64,000 nt of DNA, from contig CM055111.1 of the NCBI GenBank assembly GCA_029204225.1, positions 20,095,003-20,159,002 on the forward strand. Direction: 5' to 3'. The translations under genes were made by a program, and so were the position numbers. Below, piece by piece: positions 51,905 through 62,479 of the stretch (position 1 is the stretch's first letter; the number at the start of each line of letters is the position of its first letter). Source of the DNA: Diphasiastrum complanatum (taxonomy: Eukaryota > Streptophyta > Lycopodiopsida > Lycopodiales > Lycopodiaceae). The notes under the pieces are model-generated. The model had not been told where the DNA came from, made no database searches, and worked only from the letters and a program-made list of their open reading frames with translations.

Positions 51905-52641
51905 TGTTGAATTTCACACGTGTGGACTGTCCACTACATGTACTTGTGATCTCCTAAGGTGTGTAGATGCACCAAGATCAAGACTAGATTGAGATTCAAG
52001 ATCAATCTTGAATCCTATGGCAAAAACACACTACTACATGCATTCAATCACTTCCAACTCTCACTCACACGTGTGGGAAGTATTCAAAACATAATCTAAG
52101 TAAAAAGAAGCTGCTCTCCTCGGGTAGAGAGAGAAAATACATCAAGAGCTCTCGGGTAGAGAGAGAAAGCTAGAAATCCAATAACTCACAAAATCCATGA
52201 AATCACCAAATCAATTAATTTCAAAATGAGGAGTACAATGATACTAGTAGGTCCACGAGCTACCACTATGCTTAACTATGATTGGACCACATTTTATCAC
52301 CTCTTGATCCTATTGGATCATTGATCTATGCACCTCTTAATTCTATTGGACTATATTCAAGCACACCTCAATTTCCTATTGGACCTCACAAGATTCCACC
52401 TCTATATCCTATTGGACCTCTTGGAATTCATCAAACAAAAGCTTTACACTTGTCTACACTCTAATTAGCAAGTGTTTAGCCTCTTATTCTATTTTGGCTC
52501 AATAGTGGCATTACAAGTGGAAATGCATAATTTGCCATCTATGCCAAATTTATTCCTATCAACATCCTACACCTAGATGCTTGATGTAAAAAACATAAGA
52601 CCCCTATATCTAACATAGATAATCTTTTTCAATTCTTCACA
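51905..52641 (-). mobile_element. 5' LTR of the young copia element
   Basis: Same length and ends as the LTR at 46500-47236. Confidence 0.9.
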
Positions 52642-52866
52642 GATGACTAGACCACGTGGAAATTCCGTACTGATAATGATGACCCAATTATGGGGACACA
52701 TGGGCTGAGACACGTGCGCGAATCCCTTATCGACGCGTGTCATTCTCACACGTGATAGATGTCAGATCAATCATTCAAAGTACGACGTTTTATTTTGGCC
52801 AATCACATGTCGACACGTGTTGCTTCGCCACTCCTCCACACGTGCAAAAAATTTAATATAAATAGG
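52642..52866 (+). promoter_or_regulatory. Second G-box promoter (right part, after the copia insertion)
   Basis: Together with 46455-46499 this was one promoter before the copia insertion. It has CACGTG at about 52655, 52713, 52815 and 52840, plus ACACGTGAT near 52749, and a plus-strand TATA box (AATATAAATAG, 52854-52864). It drives toward the gene at 53176. Confidence 0.65.
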
Positions 52867-53175
52867 TCTTTTTTGGTTCGGATTTTCATGCAAATTTACG
52901 ATTGCTTTGCTGGATATTGATTTCAAGCGCGCCGCTTCCTCTGATTACACCTCGTTGATTATTATGCGTCTGGATCTGATATTGCATCCTCCGGTATCGC
53001 ATTCAAGTGCGTTTCGTATTCCTTTTCTTTTTTGCTCGTTGTTCTTGCGCTCGGATCCAATACTCCAGCTTCCAACATCTCTCTCGAGCGCACGTTGCCT
53101 TGACGTGCTTGTTTGACCTGGGGTTTGCGTCTGAGAGTGATATTTGAAACTTCAGTTCTATTATTTTTGTTTAAA
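52867..53175 (+). other. Leader of the plus-strand gene with iterated motifs
   Basis: About 310 bases between TATA box and ATG contain repeated GGATATTGATTTCAAGCGCG, GGATCTGATATTGCATCC, GGTATCGCATTCAAGTGCG, GGATCCAATACT and CTCTCGAGCGCACG. That is, GATAT/GATAC cores alternate with (C)GAGCGC cores. Equivalent leaders are at 32001-32300 and 46113-46400. Confidence 0.6.
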
Positions 53176-54655
53176 ATGTCTAATTTTGAATCCAGTTTGT
53201 TTTCTTTATTTAATGAATTTGGTAATACTGATAGGTTGGACTATTTCAAATCACTTTTTTCTCCTTTTCTTTTTATTCTACCTTCTATAACTGAGGGCCC
53301 TAGTGTGGAGGCATTTTTTGGGATATATCTTAGATTTAAGTCCCTGCTCAGTACGCCATTATTCAGGTCTCAGAATAAAGACATGATTCATTATCAGGAC
53401 CTGGTGGCACTCGACAAGCATATCTACAAAGCTAAGCTTGATAGAATGTTTACCAAGTTACATAATGATTTCAAGTCTGTAGATGAGTTCCCAATTCACA
53501 ATAAAAAATGTAGATTTGTTGATTTTCAGTCTGCTTTTGTTTTTTTTTCTTTTGTTAAATATTTCTGACGATTTGGACTCTGTGCCCTCCACTTCTAAAA
53601 CAATTTCTTCTAGTGGTAAAGTCAAAGATTGTAGATATAGATACCTTTTTTATTGACACGAGGGTTCATTTAGATGATTGTTCTGATTCTGATCCTGCTC
53701 AAAATAGGGCTGTTTTTATAGGCCCTAGAACACCCACTACCCTTTCTCTTTCTGATAAATCTTTGATCACTTTGCCTACTTATATTATAGATAATAATTC
53801 CTTTTTGAAAATATCGGATATATCGGATCGTTTTGGCTTCACTGAAGCTGAGACTCTTTGCATTTTGAGCAAAGAGCTTGATGAATTTTTGGATATAATT
53901 GATTTTGATGCTGATGATCTTCTCCTTGGTGTTGACAATGTACATACTGATAAGTTTTATTCAGGGAAAGATTGCTTGCGAATGGTTGTGGAGGAAATGT
54001 GCAACAAAGAAGATGATCTACCTTCCAAGGAGGAGTTTCTTAGAATCCAAAGTCAACTTGGTTTTCCATAGCCAACTATCTATTCACCAACAATATTGAC
54101 ATCAAAAGGTGGACATAATATTGATGGAGAGACAATAATCAGAGAAGACAAAGCCAAATGCGTAAGTTTTTGTCTCTTATCAAGTACTAGTAGATTTGTT
54201 ATGTCAGATTACATACTGGAGCTTACTTTGTTTTTTATCATTTTAGAAAACAATTTTCCTTGATGATTTCGCAATTCGTCGAGGAGGGAAGAGATCTTCT
54301 GCATGAGAATTTTCAAGAGATCATGCACTCGGGCACTATCTAATGTCTTTCAAGAATAATGAAATAAGTGTTGCCCATTCAAAGTTTCATCAACATGGTG
54401 AAACTATGATTATGGAAATCAAGGCACTATCTCATTTTCTTGGAGGACATAATTTTATGAAATAAGGTGCATAAAATAATTTTTGTAAAGAAAACTATTG
54501 CGGTTAAAATTTTAGGATATGGACCAGTGAATTCCATGCTCAGATCATCTCATTTTGCAGTGTATGCTACTTACGTTGATCTGAGTAAGCATGAAAACTA
54601 TGAGCTATTGGATCCATACGAAAGAAGAAAATTGTTGCATGATTCTAAGTTGTAA
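53176..54655 (+). pseudogene. Unrecognised gene facing the H3-like frame, broken
   Basis: The start MSNFESSLFSLFNEFGNTDR (ATG 53176) is the first ATG in frame after the leader and is echoed in both truncated copies. The frame runs to 53568, shifts to another frame over DDLDSVPSTSKTISSSGK, then to the frame of 53613-54071 with DISDRFGFTEAETLCILSKE and LDEFLDIIDFDADDLLLG. After a TAG it continues in the same frame to KAKC, a GTAAGT donor (54160) and an acceptor TTTTAG (54247). Exon 2 reads TIFLDDFAIRRGGKRSS, then, past a TGA, HYLMSFKNNEISVAHSKFHQ; the end is FAVYATYVDLSKHENYELLD to 54655. Two frameshifts and two stops make it a likely pseudogene of about 490 codons. I recognise no domain. Confidence 0.5.
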
Positions 54656-54748
54656 CTTTCATTGGAAAAAATATTGGAAGCAGACTAGATACTGCTGAAT
54701 TGTACTTTGTAAATATTTTTGTTTAATATACAAAATTTTATTGTGTGT

Positions 54749-56136
54749 CTATAGCCTACTGGCTTGTATAAATTTGCATGCTTTTTGAAATTTTTTATAA
54801 TCCGTCCATTTTGTATTATGACGAATTCGGATTCTTCTGTAAAACCATTGAATGTCAATAAATAAACTGTTGGAATTGTTATATGCTAGACTTTCTCCTT
54901 TCGAGCAATACACTTCATTGATATGAGATGGATTACCAACTATTGTCTGCATACCATGGTTTAACATGTCTTTTTTTTTAAAAGATGAAATGGTCGTGGG
55001 ATTGGAAACTTTTTAATATTTACCTGTGCAAATGCCTCCTTTATCATCTTAAACATTGTTGCATATGCTTCCCTACTGATGCTAGAAAAGTCACATGCCC
55101 CTTAAAACAATGTAGTGTCTAATATTTTTCCAACTTCATCCATAATGCTATCAGTAAGTAAAGCCTTAATCTTTTTCATTTTGTTATTATTTAACATTGA
55201 TTTCATAGATTTAGAAGTCAAGATAGAGCCTAGTAAGTTTCCAATTGAAATCTCATCGGCCAAATGGTCTTCAACAACCAATGCTGATCTGCATTGCAAA
55301 CATAATGCTCATGAAAATGTCAGTAGAAATTAGGACACTCATAGTATTCACAGCAGTATATAATAAGCAAATCAACAGAAAGTTGAAATGAATAAATAAC
55401 AAAATTAGTGATTATGAATAAATCAAAAAGTTCAAGCAATTTTCAGTACCAAATAAGCTATAACTTACTTGAATGCATGGATTCGTCTTTTTCTATGACC
55501 TCCTTTGGATGATAGATCACATATATCCTTGTTTACCAGTCTTTGTTTCTTGTTGCTTCGGACCTTTTTGTTGAGCACATCCATATCTTTAAAAAGAGAT
55601 AAAAATGAGATATGGATGGATTGAAATGCAATTTTTATCTCATCATTACTAGTTGTATAATGATGCAAAGAAGATTTCAACCTTTGGATCTCCTCCTTGA
55701 GCATCTCATTTTTATCCAAACAAGTTTTCATCTTTGTAGATTTTTCTTCGCACTCCTTTGATATTTTCCTTGATTCCTCTTCCAAATAATGTATTCTTTG
55801 CATTAAATGTTCATTCCCATAGAGCATCAAATTCTCACAGTAACCCAAAAGGCCATTTGTACCATGACACACATAGATCATTAACTGAATCACCGAATGA
55901 AAATCTGGATGCTGCAATGAACATGGATCAATAGGATACAATGTTCCTGATGACCATAAATCTACATGTTTTAGCTTTTCCTCCCTGGATTGGACCATAT
56001 CAGAAGTTGACAATTTGGGTTGTTTTGAATTTCTCGTCCTGAGCGGAGCATATTTTGGTGACAGATCCACATGAAGATGATAAAGTTTGTCATCAGTACA
56101 ATAGTATAGTAACAAACAACATAATGACAATAACAA
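54749..56136 (-). pseudogene. Unrecognised spliced gene with coiled coil
   Basis: Exon 1 (to 55469) has a helical charged part, YLEEESRKISKECEEKSTKM with NEMLKEEIQRLKSSL, and a basic end, RKRRIHAF. A GTAAGT donor (55463-55468) and an acceptor TTTGCAATGCAG (to 55289) join it in frame to exon 2 (SALVVEDHLADEISIGNLLG, KALLTDSIMDEVGKILD). An in-frame TAA (55102) comes before the rest of that exon (SSISREAYATMFKMIKEAFA) and a GTAAAT donor. A third exon begins MLNHGMQTIVGNPSHINEVY and ends at 54749. Clean in-frame splicing suggests a once real gene. The 5' end is uncertain: the first residues at 56136 look intron-like. It converges on the gene at 53176-54655. No domain recognised. Confidence 0.5.
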
Positions 56137-56500
56137 AACTCAAGATGGCGCTAACAACTCTGCTGGAGATAGAGATGGCATAGGCTTTTTTCAGAAATGT
56201 CACTCCTAATTTAAATTTTTGAGTGTTCCCAACTATTGGGAGGGAATATTTCAGCATTTTGAAAAATTATATTTTAACTATGGTTAAACACCAGTGAGTT
56301 TGATGTGACTAAACTAAGGTGCATTCATTTACATGGAAAGTAGTGCAGGCAGATGTGTAAATAAGTTAGAAAATGATATTATAATTACTTTATAATTATT
56401 TTTCTCTCTCCTACATGGCATTTCTTATAGGGCCCTCTTTGGGCCCATATTTTCTCTAATGATCTGCTACGGAGGAAGCCAAACCGCCAACATCCTTGAA
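56137..56500. other. Spacer, no gene seen
   Basis: AT-rich sequence without recognisable content. An upstream exon of the minus-strand gene could lie here. Confidence 0.4.
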
Positions 56501-56504
56501 GCCT

Positions 56505-56720
56505 ACACAGGCAGAATATGTCGCTACCATAAAATCAACTTCTAGATTTGTATTTTTATACAACCAAGGCCCAATCTCATGGAACAGTTAGAAGCAGACC
56601 TCAGTTGCATTATCATCAACGAAATTTGAATACATGGCTATCACAAATGCAACCAAAGAAGTGATTTCGCTAAGGCAACTGCTTGCAGACATCAACCTAA
56701 GGCTCCTCGAAACTTGATTC
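56505..56720 (+). pseudogene. Copia RNase H fragment
   Basis: The stretch FVFLYNQGPISWNS, a stop, KQTSVALSSTKFEYMAITNA and TKEVISLRQLLADINL fits copia RNase H (G.ISW.SK.Q..VALSSTEAEY.A...A.KE...LR.LL.D). The Glu-Ala of the motif has become Lys-Phe. Confidence 0.8.
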
Positions 56721-56724
56721 GATA

Positions 56725-57941
56725 ATTTCTTCGAAGAAGAAATCATCGCCCAAATCCGTAACGAAAGAAGATCTTAACGATGATCCTAATTATGATCATG
56801 ATGCCACCAAGCTATTTTCGAAGAATATTTTTGCAGAAGCTAAAGAAATTATCAATTCCGAATTACAAACAGTTGTTGTAGAGAAGAAAGTCACATTCAA
56901 GGAAGAGGATGTGAAATCAAGAAGACCAAATTTTTTGATGCCACGATTGACAAGCCTATCACGAAAGTGAAAACAGAATTGCAACTGATATTGTCTCTTT
57001 TCGTCCCAATATAACTTTCGACGAACAATTGTTGGGAGACAACACTTATTATCTCAAACGATTAAAAGGTCTTTCTGTTCCTAAAAAGAAAAAAAGAATT
57101 TCTCTAGTAGATGTTGGCATACTATTTGTTGATTTGGGAGATCTCGGTGCACCAGAAATCGACTTTACAATTGTTGGATGTTTAATAAAAAATGTGCCAA
57201 TCAAATCAGGTTCGAGTGTCAATATTATAACAAAAGGCATTGTTCATGTCCTAGGTTTGACTGATATTCAACCACTCAAGGAAATATCAAGTTGGCCAAT
57301 TCAACACGAAGAAAGCTTGTTGGTGAATTAAAGGACATCACTATATATATATAAGCCAAGCCTTTTACGATGAACTTTATTGTTATCAAACCACTCGGTT
57401 TGCCCTCTTATGTTGTGCTGATTGGATGGCCTTGGCTTTATTAATCTAATGCAAGTGTACATGGAAGTCCAGAGAACTAAGATTCCAAACTCCCAAAACT
57501 AATAATTGTGGAAAGCTAGTAGAACAAATTATAACTTGGAGTTGAGACAGATATCAAGGAGAAACTCCAATGTCCATTACCTCTAAGGATTTTTCTTATG
57601 CACTCAATATATTTTATACTAATTCATATATCGAAGTTAAATATTTTGAATGCTATGAGGATAATGATTTATCGGATGATGAAGAAGAATTTTTCGACGT
57701 CTGCATTACTGAAGCGGATATTTCTTTTAAAGAACCAATAGTTGCAGACAAGAATTTTGAAGATTATGATCATGATGCTGACGATGAATCTGACAAATCT
57801 AACGAATCCGAACAAGAATTTGGTAATAAACCCCAAGTTGACGACACGAATAAATCTGTGGAGACAACCATGCTCAAAATTCATGGCCATACGAAGGCCA
57901 ATATGATGGAAGATATTATTTTACCAATTCAACAGAGCTAA
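56725..57941 (+). pseudogene. Gypsy gag-protease fragment
   Basis: At 57110-57330 the frame reads GAPEIDFTIVGCLIKNVPIK followed by SGSSVNIITKGI and VLGLTDIQPL, a gypsy retropepsin whose catalytic Asp is replaced by Lys (KSGSSVN for DSGSSVN). In another frame it continues with MNFIVIKPLGLPSYVVLIGW and PWLY*SNASVHGS (to about 57470), the usual end of this protease. The open frame at 57570-57941 is an acidic linker (DNDLSDDEEEFFD, DHDADDESDKSNES). Upstream, 56725-56980 is probably gag remnant (DDPNYDHDATKLFSKNIFAE). No RT follows. Confidence 0.7.
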
Positions 57942-58555
57942 TTAAACTTGCACCTGGTAAATTTGTGCATGTTGTGAGAGGACATGCAACAGAAGCTCAA
58001 AGCTTTGAGCGTAGGTGTGTAGGAGTAGAAATGCAATAGTGAGCAGCAGAAATATTCAAAATGGATCATTCATACAAAATTGCGCAAATGAACAATACAA
58101 TAGTGAGACAGAAGATTGCACTCTGATTAATATCAACAGTGAGTACAATGGCTTGAAATAATAACTTCAGCTTGTTGAGAGTGATAACGCTAGCAACAGA
58201 AACTCTAATAATGTTAAAAGCAACATGTACATAGCCAGATTTAGCTAGTTTATATATACAAGTGTCTTAAAAAAATATCTTACAATCATTGAATGCTATT
58301 TATGCCAGTCTTTGTATATGTACAAAGTGGGTAACCGCCCTTGGGTTATTTAGTGGTCCAGTTATTTTTAGGGTTTATGATAAGTTGGCGACGTCGGTCT
58401 GCCACTATTGAAAAAAACCGAAAAATCTGAAAGTGCCTTTGAACAGTGAAGGCATGCACATCCCGAAGGTGCCCCAAAAAGTGGAGGCATAAAAATACGA
58501 AGGTGCCTTACAACGGTTAAGGTGCAAAAATCCCGAAGGCGCAAAAAGGGTGAAG
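57942..58555. other. Spacer, possibly degraded LTR
   Basis: Contains TTTATATATACAAG (about 58250) and repeated phrases of the form CGAAGGTGCC / GTGAAGGTGCC (58450-58590, about five times). No gene. Confidence 0.4.
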
Positions 58556-58780
58556 GTGCCTAGAAATGGTTAAGACACAAAAATTCGCAAAGGTGAAAAA
58601 TATTAAGGTCTGAATTGTTGGCTGTCTCAGATATGTCGGCCGACTCCAAATTGTCGGCCTGAGTCATCTTCAGATTTAACATATCATTAAATTTGAGATG
58701 TTGCTCCTTGGATAGAGCCTTTGTGAAGTAATCTGCTGCCATGTAGTTTGTTCTGCTGTTGGAATTAAATCTGATCTGTG
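58556..58780 (-). pseudogene. Copia pol C-terminal end
   Basis: On the minus strand RFNSNSRTNYMAADYFTKAL, then SKEQHLKFNDML, fits the last residues of copia RNase H (...A D.FTKAL...F..L). Confidence 0.65.
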
Positions 58781-59574
58781 AATGTTTGGCTAGATCTACT
58801 CACGATGTGGTGTATTATAGAGAGGATTGTCCACTTTCTAAGTTTCTACCAAGCTTCAAACGGAAATGCGAAAATAGAAAACAATGATGGAAGCACTAAG
58901 GCTTATCCAACTAGTGCACGAACTAGAAATGAAACTAACTAAGAGGACAAGAAACAAAACCTTACTAAGGCTTCCCCAACTAACAAGGTGATTAAGCTAG
59001 ATCCTAAATTAAAAGGGATTGAAATGATAGATTGCGGCTAAACTAAACATCAATAAATTAACATGCCACAATAAAAGAACCAATGAAAGGAGGCAAGAGG
59101 AGGCCTAAGCACCTTCCCTCAAGCTATGCACCTTCCAATGGGAACACAAGTGAAATAGCAAGATAATCTCAAGAGAGATTAGCATAATCTCAAAAGTGTT
59201 ATTTACAAGGCAAATACCTCTCCTTTTATGGCAAGGAGGGTCTTCCATAAGTATCCACTAACGTATGGGACTAATCTATTTGTAGCCTTTCTAGAACTTC
59301 TTAGGATTTAGAACCTCAAAACTTCTGAACTTAGAAAAACTTAAGACAACATATTTCTAATCTTAGGTTTCCTAAGTCAGTTCTAACTCTAAGTTTAAGC
59401 TTTTTTATTATTATTTAAGCTTCTACTCATGGGCTTACAAAACACATGCCATGATGGAAATTGATTAACACACACTCATACGTGGACTTACAAAACACAT
59501 GCCACGGAGTTTTATTTCTCTTTTTTTGTTTTTTGTAGTGTTAGCATAGATGCTAACATTTGTAAAAAAACCAA
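58781..59574. other. Stretch without a gene
   Basis: No coding content seen. The short phrases AAAACACATGCCA..G and GGCTT.CAACTA occur twice each, possibly remains of a repeat. Confidence 0.4.
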
Positions 59575-59745
59575 TGCTACTTCCTTCCTATGCACTTTCT
59601 CTCTAAAGTAATGATACATGTTTTCAATATGTTTCCTTTGAGAGTCAAATCTTGGATTGAGAGATAACGCTATTGTGCTTTGATTGTCACAATAGATTGT
59701 TGTAGGAAGTGTTTGTGCCAGTCAAGCAACTCTGTCTAACATACA
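59575..59745 (-). pseudogene. Copia RNase H C-terminal fragment
   Basis: The minus strand reads TLPTTIYCDNQSTIALSLNP, then RFDSQRKHIENMYHYFREKV, matching copia RNase H (CDNQSAI.L..NP.FH.R.KHI....H..RE.V). Confidence 0.85.
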
Positions 59746-59786
59746 CTAGAAATGGTGGATTTGTCAGTTTTGTATCAACTTTATTT

Positions 59787-59808
59787 GGCTATCTCCGACA
59801 ACGGCGCC
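59787..59808 (-). promoter_or_regulatory. Orphan primer-binding site, tRNA-Asp type
   Basis: The minus strand reads TTGGCGCCGTTGTCGGAGA. TGGCGCCGTTG(C/T)CGG is the primer-binding site of many plant gypsy elements (Athila/Tat type), complementary to the 3' end of tRNA-Asp. The sequence to its right (59809-59930) would then be the end of a 5' LTR, joined to the inverted-repeat arm at about 59950. Confidence 0.6.
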
Positions 59809-59956
59809 AAAATTGGCATATGTCATGATATATTAATAGAGATATGATAGAACTGTGTATTATTTGATGTCGAACCCCAAGAGGATAGCACTTAAAGGTT
59901 GATTAATTGATACAGTTGTGACTTATTTGAATGTAGTGGAGTCGGGTGTTTAGAAT

Positions 59957-60660
59957 TTTTGCTCCTGATCTAAGTCTACCGAGTTTAGAATTTTTGACAA
60001 TTCAAAACTACTTAGATGCATTTTAGATAAATCCAAAATTGGCTTGGCAAATAAAGAATAAACTTCATAATGTGAATAAAAAATTTCCATCACATTAACA
60101 AATGAACTCATCCCAGATGGATGTACAAAATTGTCTCCAAACAATGTAACTATTTCTTTATCCTCCTGAAAGGAGAGAACATGCTTCTCAAACTCTCTAT
60201 AATCTTGGATCCAAATTGGGAGCCTTGGAACTTTAGCATCTCACATTTCCAACTCTGCACCTGAAGCTAGATATACTCGATATCTATGGTTACTGACTTC
60301 AGTTTTGAGGCCGAGTTTCTGCACAAGACTAGAGTTAATAAAATTATGAGTAGATCCACTGTCCACTAAAATATTAACTTCATGTCCATTTACAGTGCCC
60401 TTCAAATGAAATAAATCATTTGGCAAGAATGAGGTAGTACTAAGAGAACAATCGCACTCACAATTAACTATATTGATTTCTAGCTTAAGATTTTCTTTAC
60501 CTGACATCTCAATCAATTGAGTTGTGCCTTTCTGTTGCTCAAGGCAATATTTCATAACATGTCCAAGCTGACTACAATGGATCTCTCCTCCAATAGAAAA
60601 CATAAATAGATTTATACCCAAAAAAGGTAGTGTCCTTGAAAGTCTATGTTGTACCACCAA
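59957..60660 (-). pseudogene. Gypsy gag-protease, right arm
   Basis: The open frame 60660-60241 has FSIGGEIHCSQLGHVMKYC (degenerate zinc knuckle), CECDCSLSTTSFLPNDLFHL, the protease active site NILVDSGSTHNFI and LVQKLGLKTEVSNHRYRVYL. After a stop and the 98-base deletion, 60144-59957 reads DNFVHPSGMSSFVNVMEIFY and SKILNSVDLDQEQ. The arm ends here; RT is absent. Confidence 0.8.
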
Positions 60661-61296
60661 ACTATGCTTTTAGCCTTATCCGATATGTCGGAGCCACCTA
60701 TTGAGCGATTCTCGAGTATTTTTATAGATTGTGTAGAAACACGAATCAAACTACAAAACTGGATAATGAATAGATCTAGATTAAGGATCGATTATTCAGA
60801 TGAATCAATTTTGATAGTAGAACAATCCAACATTTTAATGTACTTATCAATATAATGACTAATACAAAAATCTCTTTGCCTTTTAGGAATGTTCAATTTT
60901 GACCCAAGATTGCTCTAGTATGTCACTTGGAAGAGAACTGGCAACTCAAAGAATGGAACCGCCAAACATAAAATGCAAGTCAAGGCCAAATGCCACTTTG
61001 AACCTTAATACCAATGCAAATCTTTTGATGGAAGTTTACAAATGACAAAGGAATCTTTGAACCTTAATACCAAGGCAAATCTTTTGATGGAAGTTTACAA
61101 ATGACAAAGGAATTTTAAATTTTCATGACGTGTCAAAAAACTAACGGTCAGAGACTAAAATGATTAAATTCTAGCCCTTTAGAGAGCTTTAAAAATTAGG
61201 CACATGGGCTAGTTGTGCTGAAGTGTCAGCCTTTAATTGGATTACATATATTATATTCACAAGAAATTAGGAGCTAGATTCACCTTTTGCCGAGTG

Positions 61297-61857
61297 TCAA
61301 AAAATCAATGGTGGGTAGCAATGATACAAAGGTAAAAGTGAAAATGTGAGAGTATGATGGAGGGGGTCTACTAAATCTGAGACACATGGTAGTAGGTACC
61401 TAAATAGAAAAGTGCTTGTTGAAGGTCTGCAACTTGCTTTTCCATTGGGGAAAAATAATGGTCGAAGAAGAGGCTGATGAAAGAGCCATATTGCTTGTAC
61501 AATTCTTTCATAAAAAATGGTAGTCATGAATTGATGTTCGTATATAAATGCTCCAAATGAAGTAGTCGGCATGAATATTGACACATGTCTCTGGGCATAC
61601 TCTTGACCAAAATATATTTCTTCAAATTTGGCCAATACCTCATTCATAGGTGGTTGTAGATATTCGACCTGATTGATCTCTAAAATGGACTCTCGTTTTG
61701 AAATATAAAATTTGCAGTTGCCCATATAAATCGTTGAAGCATCAATCCCAAATAGTGAAAATACATTCCAAAGTTGAACCAAGGATTTGATGTTTCGATT
61801 GTTCCAAATAACCATTGATGAATAGTCATTGTTGACATTATTGAAAGAAAGATTCAC
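61297..61857 (-). CDS. Unrecognised open frame of the SET/gypsy module, right arm
   Basis: One continuous frame of 186 codons reads SMVIWNNRNIKSLVQLWNVF, FGIDASTIYMGNCKFYISKR, MNEVLAKFEEIYFGQEYAQR, HVSIFMPTTSFGAFIYEHQF and LFHQPLLRPLFFPNGKASCR. Upstream in the same orientation (62082-61858) is MDYCSMPHNFSWRTLSRTQK with YWEYSLSQLILYRKLILKYA, separated by a stop. The left arm has a one-base loss inside. No family recognised. It lies between the 62165-62464 frame and gypsy gag. Confidence 0.4.
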   Translation of the reverse strand: MNLSFNNVNNDYSSMVIWNNRNIKSLVQLWNVFSLFGIDASTIYMGNCKFYISKRESILEINQVEYLQPPMNEVLAKFEEIYFGQEYAQRHVSIFMPTTSFGAFIYEHQFMTTIFYERIVQAIWLFHQPLLRPLFFPNGKASCRPSTSTFLFRYLLPCVSDLVDPLHHTLTFSLLPLYHCYPPLIF

Positions 61858-62164
61858 TTAGTTAGTATCGATTGAGCAATGCGAACTTCTCCAAAGAAAC
61901 TGATATAGAATGATGGCATATTTTAAAATCAGCTTCCTATAGAGTATTAGTTGACTGAGAGAATATTCCCAATAAATATTCACACCCATACATGCTAAAT
62001 ATGCACGTGAATTACATATTGGCTTTTGAGTTCTAGAGAGGGTTCTCCAACTAAAGTTATGAGGCATTGAACAATAATCCAAGGTATTGATACAAGTTAG
62101 ATTATATGGAATAATGAAATCTCTTCATTGTGAACAATATCCTTGTTGAATACCTCATACTCCA

Positions 62165-62464
62165 TTAGATTGTTGTCAAAAATAAAAATATTCTCAAAGG
62201 CTCCCAAATCAAATTGAATTGGTTCGCAGCTCGCGGATCCTTTAAATAGCCACTCAATTCCAAGCCATGGAATATCCGTGCCATATAGTCCTCATTTTGA
62301 AATTTTGGTGAATGCCTTGATCGACTTTCTTTGAGCATATTAATCTTCTCATTTTGATGACCCATAGTTGCTTGATCATTCACCAGATTAATGCATCGAT
62401 GTAGGTCAAGTTCTGGACTTTGATGGTTGAAGTTAAACTCAAAAGGATGTTCAATTATCTTCAC
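62165..62464 (-). CDS. Unrecognised open frame, right arm
   Basis: Counterpart of 7331-7630, 99 codons, with about six residue changes (for example SPELDLHRCINLVN for SQELDLHRCINLVN, MARIFHGLELSGYL for MAPIFHGLELSGYL). No domain recognised. Confidence 0.35.
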   Translation of the reverse strand: MKIIEHPFEFNFNHQSPELDLHRCINLVNDQATMGHQNEKINMLKESRSRHSPKFQNEDYMARIFHGLELSGYLKDPRAANQFNLIWEPLRIFLFLTTI

Positions 62465-62479
62465 ATCCTAATCTAAATC

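Larger units (their letters stand above)
46500..52641 (-). mobile_element. Complete young copia retrotransposon
   Basis: Two 737 bp LTRs (46500-47236 and 51905-52641) bound one internal region on the minus strand. I counted about nine differences between the LTRs by eye (about 1.2%), so it inserted recently. The site is inside the second G-box promoter: GTCAGATG stands on the left and GATGACTAG on the right. The duplicated target is GATG, or AGATG if one A was lost. A primer-binding site and a polypurine tract are in place. The coding region has a frame change in integrase, a stop before RT and a deletion in RT, so it is probably not autonomous. Confidence 0.95.
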
